Assembly: GCA_964291635.2 (NCBI GenBank)
Contig: OZ219905.1
Location: 496,001 to 560,000 of the forward strand
Direction of reading: 5' to 3'
DNA from: JAPPHA01 sp964291635
GTDB lineage: Bacteria; Pseudomonadota; Alphaproteobacteria; Rhodobacterales; Rhodobacteraceae
DNA: 64,000 bases
In this document: piece after piece, positions 15,901-24,522 of the stretch
How positions within the stretch are numbered: the stretch's first letter is position 1
How the letters are laid out: each line of letters starts with the position of its first letter
Program-made: the position numbers and the translations under genes
Notes under the pieces: generated by a model
What the model saw: only the letters and a program-made list of their open reading frames with translations
The model's database searches: none
Told to the model about the DNA's origin: nothing

Positions 15901-16614
15901 TCAGGACTTCGATGAATCCTCGGGCATGAATCCGGGCAGATCAGGAGGTGAAACCCCCGGCGGAGCCGAAATCGATTTGAGGATCCTGCCGGGCCCGGCC
16001 ATGAATGCCTGGTAGCCTGGCAGGTCACGCAGCCTGGCCTTTCCCCGCTCGATCCGCATCACGTCTTCGATGCGCCGGTCGAGAAACTCCCAGGTTTCCG
16101 ACTGACCCTGCGACTCGTCGCCAATCCAGAACAGGTTCGTTGACGCCATTATCCCCGACAGAAGCATCCGCTTGGTGTACCAATTCACATCTCTCGACGT
16201 GTCGTTCAGCGCATTCCAGATGGTATCGACCGTTTTCCACAAGGCGTGCGCGCCAGGGGCGGCATGATGCGGCAACGCAAACGAGGCCGTACTTTTCCGC
16301 AGGACCTCCCGGTCCGCCAATTCGAACCGTGTCCTGACAGCGTAGACGACGCGATCACGGAAACGCAATGACTCAAGTTCCGAAGCCGACTCTTCAAGTT
16401 TACGTACCATTTCGCGATCAAGGGTGGCTTCATACTCGAGCGCAAGGTCCAGGCTGGTACGTGGAAAGACCCGGCGCGCTTCGCGGATGTCCAGGCCCGA
16501 CTCCTTGACGGCGCCTTCCCAGGTGGCGTGTCCCCATCCATTGAACGGGACCAGCGGTAGCGCCGCATCGAGAATACGTGCCCTGGCTGCGCGCGTGTCG
16601 CAATTCGTGGTCAT
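15901..16614 (-). CDS. coq9: COQ9-family protein, ubiquinone biosynthesis
   Basis: The N-terminal half is TetR-like in fold, and the C-terminal half carries the COQ9 signature NWYTKRMLLSGIMAST and then WEFLDRRIEDVMRIE. COQ9 proteins bind lipid and assist the Coq7-type hydroxylation step of ubiquinone synthesis. Length is 237 residues from ATG 16614. The gene is divergent from rpsU and starts a likely three-gene operon with the aminotransferase and the quinone reductase. Confidence 0.88.
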   Translation of the reverse strand: MTTNCDTRAARARILDAALPLVPFNGWGHATWEGAVKESGLDIREARRVFPRTSLDLALEYEATLDREMVRKLEESASELESLRFRDRVVYAVRTRFELADREVLRKSTASFALPHHAAPGAHALWKTVDTIWNALNDTSRDVNWYTKRMLLSGIMASTNLFWIGDESQGQSETWEFLDRRIEDVMRIERGKARLRDLPGYQAFMAGPGRILKSISAPPGVSPPDLPGFMPEDSSKS

Positions 16615-17063
16615 TTCCCAACTTCTCCGTCGTCAAGTCCCGGGCCAGGCAAATGACGCACGGCAACCCGGGCCGAACGCCAGAACCGGCGCGACCCTTT
16701 TACGACGAACGCTGATCGGTCGCAATCAACCTGACCGCGATCGTCAAGGGCCACGTAACCGAACTTGCGCCGGCAGATTGACAAATTGTCAATTGCGCGT
16801 CCGACTCCGCAATTGGGCAGCATATGTGTGCCTCGGCGAGAATCTTTTCGGTCGCGAAATCGTCATCGACGCTCGTTACAGGCAAAATCCGGTTGCGGAA
16901 CCTCCTCGAATGATCGATAGTTTGGGTGGCCGCAAGTCACGCACAGGACGAGGGCGGCGCGTTCGCTGGCGGCGTTGTATCTGGACAGGTTGGCGGACAT
17001 GCGTTAACTGCCGCTTTTTTCGGGATCACCATGAACTCCCGGCAGCAAGGGATGACAACATCG
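16615..17063. other. Divergent intergenic region coq9-rpsU
   Basis: No gene is seen in these 449 bases. They contain a 17-bp near-perfect palindrome (listed separately) and must carry the promoters of the two divergent genes. AAGGG at 17048-17052 is the likely rpsU ribosome-binding site. Confidence 0.5.
16777..16793. promoter_or_regulatory. Palindrome ATTGACAA-A-TTGTCAAT, candidate operator
   Basis: Two perfect 8-base arms are separated by one base. Each arm includes TTGACA, so both strands present a -35-like box. It lies between divergent coq9 and rpsU and could be a shared regulator site or overlapping promoters. Confidence 0.4.
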
Positions 17064-17270
17064 ATGCAGGTACAGGTTCGCGACAACAATGTTGATCAGG
17101 CACTTCGCGCGTTGAAAAAGAAATTGCAGCGCGAAGGAGTATTTCGCGAAATGAAGCTCCGGCAGCACTACGAGAAGCCATCCGAAAAACGCGCACGCCA
17201 GCGAGCCGAGGCACTGCGCCGTGCGCGAAAGCTCGCACGAAAAAGGGCGCAGCGCGAGGATCTCCTCTGA
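17064..17270 (+). CDS. rpsU: 30S ribosomal protein S21 (bS21)
   Basis: The sequence MQVQVRDNNVDQALRALKKK, then the REGVFREMKLRQHYEKPSEKR core and a very basic tail, is typical S21, which acts near the anti-Shine-Dalgarno region of 16S rRNA. ATG 17064 matches family N-termini and follows AAGGG at 12 bases. An in-frame ATG at 17052 directly abuts that site and is less likely. Length is 68 residues. Confidence 0.96.
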   Translation: MQVQVRDNNVDQALRALKKKLQREGVFREMKLRQHYEKPSEKRARQRAEALRRARKLARKRAQREDLL

Positions 17271-17753
17271 CTGAGTGCAATCCCGGAATCCTGATCGCTG
17301 TACGCCGAAGTATTGAACGGACCGCGGCCCGCACACACCGGGTTCACTTTCACGCTGTTCATATTGCCCGTGTCGCCATATCGGTGGTCATTTTGGCAAG
17401 ATGGCACGTAAACGCATCAACCGTAATCCGGTTGTCACCAGATCCTGATAACCAAGAGCACATTTCTCTGATTTCAAAGAAGGGCTCAGGAATCTGACGA
17501 ATTCTGAAGCCCGTTTTTTTCCGACAGAGAATATCCCCGATCCGAAGCCGGGCATCATGCGGAATCATAGGAATGCACGCCCCTGAAACAGTTGCCAGCA
17601 ATTCACTGGCCCCGCTAGTTTCGGAAAAATATGAACCATATTTCGGGCGACGGGAACAGGCCGAGACAGTGCCCCGAAACCCAACAGCAAAATTCGTCCC
17701 TCCTCGCTACGCACGCACATGTGGAGCTGCCTGACTGCTCCGGAGCGGCATAT
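17271..17753. other. Intergenic region rpsU to the reductase-like gene
   Basis: About 480 bases between convergent genes. The open frames are short and unrecognised. A run of seven T at about 17513-17519 lies well after rpsU but follows no clear hairpin. Confidence 0.4.
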
Positions 17754-18824
17754 CTACATTTGCTGATCCCTATTTCTTGCAAGCCAGGCGTCGACCAACG
17801 CGACAACACTGTCGATCACCGCGTAACGCAGATCATGTTGCGCACTGACCGCCTGGACGAGACGGTCAACTCTTTCGATATCGGGAGCTCCGGCGGCGAG
17901 CGCGCGGGCCGCGGAGGATGGCGTGACGAGGAATTGTGCTGCCCTTGCGTACTTGTCGAACGGCACCATGTCCTCGGCGTCCGCTCCGAGGGAAATGCAC
18001 AACCGCGACACCCACTCATAAATCTCGCGCGATTCATCGAGGTCCTGGTGCACGGCATCCTTGATCGAACGCATCCGGTCCGGTCCGATACAACGGTAGT
18101 TTCCCGCCAGCAGCATGCTCCATTTGGCCATTGGGACAAAGACGGAATCATGGACCCTGAGCTTGACCGGAACCTCGATGGCTTCGCCGGGAAGTTCGTA
18201 ACGGGCATTCTGGATATCCGATTCCAGCCGGCGGAGCATTCTCGTGTGCTCCTCGGACTCGAACCGCGCAGCCTTGAAGTTCGTTGGAAGGCGCACCTGC
18301 AGCACATTGACCGGTTGATCCGGAGGCCGGAACGCCTGCGGGTCGGGGCTGCACAGAGTCATGAGATGCGAACTGAATGAGTCCCAAACGGCCGCATCGG
18401 CATAGCAGTCACGACAGGCTTCGGTATCCAGCCCGGAAATCCTTTTCAGGTACGGCAGGGGGGGCATGTTCATGATCGACATGCAGGGTCGGGCCGATTC
18501 GCTGATACGATCAAGAAGATCCCGGATGCCACGGTGTCGATACTGGGGTTCCTGCATCGCCAGCACGACGAGATCGAAATCTTCGGGACATGCCCGTTCC
18601 GGGCCAAGGGCAGAGACCGATCCCGCAAGGTCCCGGGTGCAAATCTCGATCAGCCCGTTCCGGCCCCGGATGGGGAATTTGACGATTGCTCCTTCGGAGT
18701 TGATCAGGTCCGCCTCCTCGGGCAGGCACACGAGTTGCACCGTGTGTTTGGCCATGGCCAGCTTTACACCCAGGAGAGAACCGTAGGAGGCACCCAGGAT
18801 CAGCACGTTGTATGTTTCAGGCAT
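17754..18824 (-). CDS. Ketopantoate-reductase-like NAD(P) dehydrogenase (ApbA/PanE superfamily)
   Basis: A 356-residue protein with an N-terminal Rossmann motif, VLILGASYGSLLG (7-19), and a helical C-terminal half, resembling the ketopantoate reductase and opine dehydrogenase superfamily. The substrate is unknown. AAGGAGG five bases before ATG 18824 decides the start over the adjacent ATG. It is the last gene of the liv-racemase transcription unit, 120 bases after the racemase, so it probably oxidises or reduces a product of the transported compound. It is not obviously the housekeeping PanE. Confidence 0.7.
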   Translation of the reverse strand: MPETYNVLILGASYGSLLGVKLAMAKHTVQLVCLPEEADLINSEGAIVKFPIRGRNGLIEICTRDLAGSVSALGPERACPEDFDLVVLAMQEPQYRHRGIRDLLDRISESARPCMSIMNMPPLPYLKRISGLDTEACRDCYADAAVWDSFSSHLMTLCSPDPQAFRPPDQPVNVLQVRLPTNFKAARFESEEHTRMLRRLESDIQNARYELPGEAIEVPVKLRVHDSVFVPMAKWSMLLAGNYRCIGPDRMRSIKDAVHQDLDESREIYEWVSRLCISLGADAEDMVPFDKYARAAQFLVTPSSAARALAAGAPDIERVDRLVQAVSAQHDLRYAVIDSVVALVDAWLARNRDQQM

Positions 18825-18944
18825 CATTGCCTCCTTGTCCGGTCCTGCGAGCACGCGCGTAGCTCTGGACGGCGCTTTCGCCGGAATTTTCAATGCGGAG
18901 TCGCGGCACCCCCGGTGTGTCCAGCAGCAGGGGTCAGGTTCCAC

Positions 18945-19688
18945 TCATTCGGGGGCCGAAGCATCGCCAATTCCGTGACTCTCGCCCGTTGCGACCTTTG
19001 GGGCCGTCGGGAATCCATAAGCTCCCACTTTCGACGTGCGCAGGTTCGCCGCGACAAGCGCCTCCGCGAATGTTACGGCGCAACTCAGTCCATCAACGAC
19101 TGGAAGTCCGAACTCACCCGTCAGTTTTTCTGCCAGATCGGTCATGCCGGAGCATCCGAGAACGATGGCGTCCGACCTGTCCTCCCCGATCGCCAGCTCG
19201 ACAGCACGGCGAATGGTATCCATCGTTGCGGAATCGATGTCTCCGAGTTCCAGCACGGGAATATCGGTTGCCCTGATCCTGGCGCATCGGGACGCCAGGC
19301 CATATCTGGCCAGGTTGGACTCCAGAACCGGCACGGAGCGGGAAAGGGTTGTGATCACCGTGAACTTGTTGCTGAGCATGCTGGCAGCATAGCAGGCGGA
19401 TTCGCCGATTCCCACCACCGGCGCCTCGACCATGCATCTGACCGCATCCAGCCCGGTATCGTCGAAACACGCGATGACGACGCCGTCGACGCGTCGGTGA
19501 CGCTCAACCTGTTCCAGGAGCCCCGACAGGCAGACGGCACCGTCATAGAATCCCTGGATGCTGGCCGGGCCTGACGCGGAACCGACGGCCACGATTTGGG
19601 TGCCGGGCCGTGCGACCCGCCTTGCGGCACGCGCAATTTTCTCGGTCATCGACGCCGTGCTGTTGGGATTTGCGACGAGCAGTTTCAT
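18945..19688 (-). CDS. Asp/Glu/hydantoin racemase-family protein
   Basis: A 247-residue protein of the aspartate/glutamate/hydantoin racemase superfamily. The N-terminal LLVANPNSTASMTEKI and GPASIQGFYDGA match hydantoin racemases, and the two catalytic cysteines are in ACFDDTG and LGCSGMTDL. It should catalyse cofactor-independent proton transfer at a chiral alpha carbon. It follows livF by seven bases, so it is co-transcribed with the importer, which suggests that a chiral amino acid, hydantoin or related compound is taken up and racemised. No hydantoinase or carbamoylase is nearby. Confidence 0.82.
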   Translation of the reverse strand: MKLLVANPNSTASMTEKIARAARRVARPGTQIVAVGSASGPASIQGFYDGAVCLSGLLEQVERHRRVDGVVIACFDDTGLDAVRCMVEAPVVGIGESACYAASMLSNKFTVITTLSRSVPVLESNLARYGLASRCARIRATDIPVLELGDIDSATMDTIRRAVELAIGEDRSDAIVLGCSGMTDLAEKLTGEFGLPVVDGLSCAVTFAEALVAANLRTSKVGAYGFPTAPKVATGESHGIGDASAPE

Positions 19689-19695
19689 GGTTTGC

Positions 19696-20421
19696 CTAGA
19701 CGGCTCCGCCCAGATACGCCGCCTTGATGCGTTCGTCGTTCAAAAGTTCACGGGAATTTCCCGAAATCACGACGCTCCCGGTCGTGACCGCGTATGCCCG
19801 GTGGGAAATGCTCAACGCCATGCGCGAATTCTGTTCAACCAGCAGGACCGAAACGCCGTCATCGCGATTGATCCTGACGATCGACCGCGCAATGTCCTGG
19901 ACAAGTTTCGGGGCGATACCGAGCGACGGCTCATCAAGGAGCAGGAGCCGTGGCCGTGCCATCAGCGCCCGACCAATCACGAGCATTTGCTGTTCTCCGC
20001 CTGAGAGCGTCCCGGCTGTCTGCCGGAATCGCTCCTTCAACCGGGGGAAGCGCTCCAAGACACTCTCGAGCGATTGCAAGATCTCCGCCTTCTTGCTCCG
20101 GGTAAACGCGCCCATCAAGAGGTTGTCTTTCACCGACATGAAGGGAAACACCCGGCGACCCTCCGGGACCATGGCGATCCCCATGTTGACAATGCTGGCC
20201 GTATCGCGGCCGTCGATGCGTTCACCCTGGAAAATGATCGACCCGCTGTCGATCCTGGAAAGACCGGTTATCGCGCGAAGGATTGACGACTTTCCGGCAC
20301 CGTTGGCGCCGATGAGCGCGACCGTTTCGCCCTCGGTCAACTCGAGCGTCACGCCACGCAGCGCATAGATGCGATCATAGTAGAGTTCGACATCTTGAAA
20401 CTGCAGTATGGGTGATGCCAT
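19696..20421 (-). CDS. livF: Branched-chain amino acid-type ABC transporter, ATP-binding protein LivF
   Basis: A 241-residue ABC ATPase with Walker A GANGAGKSS, signature LSGGEQQ, Walker B LLLLDEPSLG and the LivF-specific AMVPEGRRVFPFMSV segment. It pairs with LivG to energise the LivHM channel at the inner membrane. It starts three bases after livG. The last residues, IKAAYLGG, are a typical LivF ending. Confidence 0.94.
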   Translation of the reverse strand: MASPILQFQDVELYYDRIYALRGVTLELTEGETVALIGANGAGKSSILRAITGLSRIDSGSIIFQGERIDGRDTASIVNMGIAMVPEGRRVFPFMSVKDNLLMGAFTRSKKAEILQSLESVLERFPRLKERFRQTAGTLSGGEQQMLVIGRALMARPRLLLLDEPSLGIAPKLVQDIARSIVRINRDDGVSVLLVEQNSRMALSISHRAYAVTTGSVVISGNSRELLNDERIKAAYLGGAV

Positions 20422-20424
20422 CGC

Positions 20425-21204
20425 CTAGACCCCGATCTCGTCATCGGCGCTGCCCAGGTAGGCCTCGATGACCTTCTCGTCGTTCTGGATTCGAGAGGGT
20501 GTGCCTTCGGCGATTTTTTCGCCGAAATTCAGAACGACGATCCGGTCGGAGATCGACATCACGGCCGCCATGTCGTGTTCGACCAGCAAGACCGTCACGC
20601 CCCGATTCCGGACGGACTTCACAAGCGAGACCATGTTCATCGTTTCGTCATGATTCATCCCTGCAAACGGCTCGTCCAGCAGAAGAACGACCGGATCGGT
20701 CGACAGACCGATGGCGATTCCGAGAGCCCTCAGATGGCCCTGTGGCAGATTGCTCGCACGTTCGTCGGCGATCCCGGACATCCCGAGGAATGACAGCACG
20801 TCGTCCGCCCTCCGGCCGAAGTCGGCTTCGTCCGACCGCGCAGTGCGGGTTCCGAGGAAGTAACCGGCAAGCGAGGCCGAGGATCGGAGGTGCTGCGCGA
20901 CGATCACGCTTTCCCTGACCGTCATGTTCTTGAATATGGTGGTTTCCTGGAAGGTCCGCACGATACCCTTTCGCGCCACGACATGGGGCTTCAGATCGGA
21001 AATCCGCTCCCCCCGGAACAGCACTTCACCCGATGTCGTCGGCAGGAACGAGGTGATCATCTTGAACAGCGTGGATTTTCCTGCGCCGTTCGGCCCGATC
21101 ACCGACATGATCTCGTTTTCCTCCACATCGAAGGACACCGCGTTCGTTGCAGTCAGCCCCCCGAATTTCCGGGTCAGTTCGCGGACCTGGAGCAGCGGGG
21201 TCAT
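20425..21204 (-). CDS. livG: Branched-chain amino acid-type ABC transporter, ATP-binding protein LivG
   Basis: Walker A GPNGAGKST, the LivG-type GIVRTFQETTIFKNMTV, Walker B VLLLDEPFAGMN and the switch histidine in LLVEHDM are present. The signature is altered to LPQGHLRALGI instead of the usual LSGGQQR/LPYGQQR type, which is a modest deviation. ATG 21204 overlaps the livM stop by four bases (ATGA). The frame continues far upstream without support. Length is 259 residues. Confidence 0.93.
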   Translation of the reverse strand: MTPLLQVRELTRKFGGLTATNAVSFDVEENEIMSVIGPNGAGKSTLFKMITSFLPTTSGEVLFRGERISDLKPHVVARKGIVRTFQETTIFKNMTVRESVIVAQHLRSSASLAGYFLGTRTARSDEADFGRRADDVLSFLGMSGIADERASNLPQGHLRALGIAIGLSTDPVVLLLDEPFAGMNHDETMNMVSLVKSVRNRGVTVLLVEHDMAAVMSISDRIVVLNFGEKIAEGTPSRIQNDEKVIEAYLGSADDEIGV

Positions 21205-22187
21205 TGCATCAACCGCCGAACCTGTCTCAGCCGGATGCTGAGAAGGCCGTTGGGAAGTACGAGGATCACCAGGATCAGCACGCACGAATACACCAGGAGT
21301 TGGTACTTGCCGAGTTCGAAAAGCAGGTCCCAACCGAAGTACAGCGTCAGAGTCCCGAGCATCGGACCGAACACGTATCCGAGTCCGCCCAGAAAACAGT
21401 TCAGCATGAAGTCGATCGAGTCCTTGACCACGAAACTCGACGGATAGACAGACTGGGCAATAGCCCCGAACATGGCGCCGCCGACACCGCCGAAGAATGA
21501 GGATATCGCGAAGATGACAACGCGCAGGTAGGCGACGTTGACGCCGACCGACGACGCAAGTTCCTCGTTCTGTTGCATTGACCGGCACAGATGACCGAGA
21601 CGGGAATTCACGATCCGGTACAGCGCCGCGTAGCACATGACCATGAGGATGCAGGCCGTGTAGTAGAATGCCAGCTTGGGGTTCTCGAGCGTGGAGAAGT
21701 CGGGAATGATGGTGATGGAAAAGATCGACAGCTCGCTCGGCAACGGGATGGAAACGATGCCCTTAGCGCCGTTGGTTATTGGCAACGCAAGAGCGGCGAG
21801 ACGGACGACTTCGGTCAACACCAGTGTAATCATCGCAAAGTACACGCCGCGCAGCCGCAGGATCGGAAGGCCGATCACGATCGCGACCAGGCCTGCGAAG
21901 AGACCTGCGATCGGAAGGGATAACCAGAAGGACATGCCCGCCTTCATGACCAGAATGGCCGAAACATAAGCGCCAATCAGCGCGAATGCGCCCTGCCCGA
22001 TGTTGATCCGGCCGATATAGAATGTGAGCCACACCCCGGCGCTTGCAACGGACAGCAGCGCCACGGATGTCAACGTGAAGTAGAAGTTCCAGCGCCCGGT
22101 GACCGAAATCAGGAATGGTATGAGCCAGAAAACCGAAACAAGGAAGACCACGACCGCCAGGATCCGGTTCATGCCGTTGCGCGTCAT
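21201..22187 (-). CDS. livM: Branched-chain amino acid-type ABC transporter permease LivM
   Basis: An integral membrane permease with about eight to nine hydrophobic segments and the LivM hallmarks YIGRINIGQGAFALIGAYV and GLPILRLRGVYFAMITL. ATG 22187 is supported by GGGGA seven bases upstream and lies four bases after the livH stop. Length is 328 residues. It heterodimerises with LivH. Confidence 0.92.
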   Translation of the reverse strand: MTRNGMNRILAVVVFLVSVFWLIPFLISVTGRWNFYFTLTSVALLSVASAGVWLTFYIGRINIGQGAFALIGAYVSAILVMKAGMSFWLSLPIAGLFAGLVAIVIGLPILRLRGVYFAMITLVLTEVVRLAALALPITNGAKGIVSIPLPSELSIFSITIIPDFSTLENPKLAFYYTACILMVMCYAALYRIVNSRLGHLCRSMQQNEELASSVGVNVAYLRVVIFAISSFFGGVGGAMFGAIAQSVYPSSFVVKDSIDFMLNCFLGGLGYVFGPMLGTLTLYFGWDLLFELGKYQLLVYSCVLILVILVLPNGLLSIRLRQVRRLMQ

Positions 22188-22191
22188 CCCC

Positions 22192-23061
22192 TTATCCCCA
22201 CGGCTTGCCCATAAGACCTTGCGGGCGAATTGCAAGGAAAACCATGAGAGCGATGAAAATCGCGAGGTAGGTGATGTCCCCATACTGGGAAAGTACGGCG
22301 AGGCCGACCGCTTCGAGCATCCCGAGTATGAATCCTCCGACAATGGCGCCGGAAATCACGCCCGCACCTCCGATCATGACCATCATGAATGCCTTGATGG
22401 AGGTCGGGCCACCCATGCCGAGATTGACGCCCGTGATCGTGACAAGCAGGCCTCCGACGAGGCCGGCCAACATGGCGCCAAGGGCAAACCCGATCATCGA
22501 GTACCGATTCACGTTGACACCCATCAACTGGGCCGCGACCCGGTCCTGGGCGAGGGCCCTGAGTGCCCGGCCTGTCTTGCTGAAATGCATGAACGTGATA
22601 AATGCGACGATCGAGAGAATGGCGAGACCGCAGATCAGTATCCTGTCGTACGGAATGATGATCCTGAAGTCCCAGTTGAAGACACCGTCCACGATCTTCG
22701 GGACACCGCGCTGCTTTTCCCCGAATAGCAGCAGAATCACCGCGTCGAGAAGAAATGCGATTCCGGCCGCGAGCAGCATGGTGCTCTCTTCTCTCGCTGA
22801 CCGCCTGATTACGGGGCCGAACAGGAATTTCTCTATCAAGGCCCCGAGGATCGCGAGCGTCACGCACGACATCAATAGTGCAAGCGGAAACGGCACTGCG
22901 AACTGCCCGTAGAACGTGTAGGTCACGAACCCGCCAATGACATACATCTGGCCATGAGCGAAATTCAGCACGTTCATGAGGGCGAATATCAGGGTCAGCC
23001 CAAGAGCAATCATTGCGTATTGGGAACCGAGATATACGCCGTTTGCGACAACCTGTTCCAT
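22192..23061 (-). CDS. livH: Branched-chain amino acid-type ABC transporter permease LivH
   Basis: A polytopic membrane protein with the LivH core ALGLTLIFALMNVLNFAHGQ, the GRALRALAQDRVAAQLMGV coupling segment and GFALGAMLAGLVGGLL. ATG 23061 (MEQVVANGVYLGSQYAMI) fits family N-termini better than the start seven codons upstream. Length is 289 residues. A strong hairpin separates it from livJ upstream. Confidence 0.92.
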   Translation of the reverse strand: MEQVVANGVYLGSQYAMIALGLTLIFALMNVLNFAHGQMYVIGGFVTYTFYGQFAVPFPLALLMSCVTLAILGALIEKFLFGPVIRRSAREESTMLLAAGIAFLLDAVILLLFGEKQRGVPKIVDGVFNWDFRIIIPYDRILICGLAILSIVAFITFMHFSKTGRALRALAQDRVAAQLMGVNVNRYSMIGFALGAMLAGLVGGLLVTITGVNLGMGGPTSIKAFMMVMIGGAGVISGAIVGGFILGMLEAVGLAVLSQYGDITYLAIFIALMVFLAIRPQGLMGKPWG

Positions 23062-23080
23062 GGGACAAACCCTATACCAC

Positions 23081-23116
23081 AAATGCTCCGGACCGGGGTA
23101 CCGGCCCGGAGCATTT
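23081..23116 (-). terminator. Intercistronic hairpin between livJ and livH
   Basis: AAATGCTCCGG and CCGGAGCATTT form a perfect 11-bp stem around a 14-base loop that can itself partly pair. On the transcribed strand it ends in TTT, so it can act as a partial terminator or as a 3' stabiliser of the livJ message. Such an element usually gives more binding protein than permease. Confidence 0.65.
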
Positions 23117-23136
23117 CATTGAAGCCGCTAAATTTT

Positions 23137-24324
23137 CTAGTCGACTTCGGCAACAAAGAGGGTTTCGAACTCCCCTTCCTGAAAAACGTTCACAACCAGG
23201 GGAACGGCGATCTGGCGGCGCTGCCCGAACGACGACACGCCGACATAACGCATCATGGCATCACCCTTCATGTAAGGGTTCGGCGCTTCGAAGGTATCCA
23301 TCGTCTGCTGGAAGGCCTCGACGTCTTCAACCGCCGCCGGATTCGCAGCCAGCGTCGCCAGGATGTACTCGAGTGCATAGACCTTGGTGTTCGACTCGTC
23401 GTTGTATTCGCCGAACATATCCGTGTATCTCGTGACGAATTCGTTCATCATGTCGGATGCGATTTCCGGTGTGGATGCACCTCCGACGGAAATGAACCCG
23501 TTCGCGAGGTCGCCCGCGCCTTCGCGCAGAACCTGGGCATCCTGCGCAGTTTCTGTCGAAATCAGTCCCTGAAATCCCAGTTCACGCGCAGAACGGATGA
23601 GCTGCGGCGCGTTGGCCGGCGATACGCCGGAGAGGACGAGGAGATCGGGATTCGTGCGGATTACCGGGGTCAGAACCGGCGTGAAGTCCGTGGTGTCCAC
23701 CTGATAGGTGACGTTGGCAGAAACCGCCTCAAGCCCCAGTGCCTCAGCCGCGGCGAGACCGCTGTCGCGCTGGCTGAGAGGGTCGGACTCGTTGGCAGCT
23801 ATGAATGCCACGGTTTTCACGCCCTTCTCTTCCATCAGGTACTTGTAGATGGCAGGACCGGACTGGTAGTTGGCAACCATTCCGAGAACAGCGTTTGAAG
23901 CAGGGGCCATGTACAGTTCCTTCGGAAAGGCGTACGGGAAGTACATGATCCCGTTCGCCTCGGCCACGGGGCGGACAGCCGCCGCGCCATTGTCGACGTT
24001 CGGACCGACCACGTAGTGGATTCCCTCCTGGGCCATCTTCTCCATTCCGGCGATCGCCCGTTTCGGGTCTTTCTGGTCGTCGAACGAAACGATCTCGATG
24101 TCGTACATGACATCCCCGATCTTGTAACCGCCGGTTTCATTGATCCAGGCCGCACGGGTTTCCATCGAACGCTGGTTCGAAATGCCCCATGCAGCGGCCG
24201 GCCCGCTCGTGACGCCAACGAACCCCACTTTGAGTACCGGATTCGCGGCCAAACCGACCGTTCCCTGGGCGACCGCCAGCACGAGTGCCGCGGACAGGGT
24301 AGTAAAGATGCTTCTGCGTTTCAT
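23137..24324 (-). CDS. livJ: ABC transporter substrate-binding protein, Liv/amide type (periplasmic type I fold)
   Basis: A 395-residue exported receptor. A signal peptide covers about 1-26 (MKRRSIFTTLSAALVLAVAQ onward), and the mature protein begins NPVLKVGFVGVTSGPAAAWG, the usual opening of type I periplasmic binding proteins. GGAGG lies five bases before ATG 24324. The ligand cannot be read from sequence; the family includes branched-chain amino acid, urea and amide binders, and the linked racemase suggests a chiral amino-acid-like ligand. It is the first gene of the operon, divergent from the GntR gene. Confidence 0.88.
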   Translation of the reverse strand: MKRRSIFTTLSAALVLAVAQGTVGLAANPVLKVGFVGVTSGPAAAWGISNQRSMETRAAWINETGGYKIGDVMYDIEIVSFDDQKDPKRAIAGMEKMAQEGIHYVVGPNVDNGAAAVRPVAEANGIMYFPYAFPKELYMAPASNAVLGMVANYQSGPAIYKYLMEEKGVKTVAFIAANESDPLSQRDSGLAAAEALGLEAVSANVTYQVDTTDFTPVLTPVIRTNPDLLVLSGVSPANAPQLIRSARELGFQGLISTETAQDAQVLREGAGDLANGFISVGGASTPEIASDMMNEFVTRYTDMFGEYNDESNTKVYALEYILATLAANPAAVEDVEAFQQTMDTFEAPNPYMKGDAMMRYVGVSSFGQRRQIAVPLVVNVFQEGEFETLFVAEVD

Positions 24325-24418
24325 GTCTTCCTCCAAGGTGAGTTTTATGGGCGGCGGCTTGTCTTGTGCCGGACGCCCCCTTCGACTCCGCATCCAAGAT
24401 CGACCACAGAATCCAAGT

Positions 24419-24443
24419 ATTGTCAACAATTATTGTTAACAAT
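24419..24443. promoter_or_regulatory. Tandem palindromic operators for the GntR regulator
   Basis: ATTGTCAACAAT (24419-24430) and ATTGTTAACAAT (24432-24443) are almost identical 12-bp palindromes with centres 13 bases apart, in an AT-rich stretch midway between livJ and the GntR gene. The TTGTNAACAA core fits the style of FadR-subfamily operators. They probably control both divergent transcripts. Confidence 0.65.
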
Positions 24444-24522
24444 CGCTCGCGAAATGTTGACGAATCATGGCGGGACCGCTTGAAAGACTGGAGCAGTGTT
24501 TGACACAGAGGGAGTTTGCCGG

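Noticed and set aside
20425..21636. Long N-terminal extension of livG
   Set aside because: The upstream part is antisense-frame translation of livM; the ATGA overlap at 21204 gives the correct LivG start.
18945..24324. Complete hydantoin utilisation cluster
   Set aside because: A racemase-family gene is present, but no hydantoinase or N-carbamoylase gene occurs in the island.
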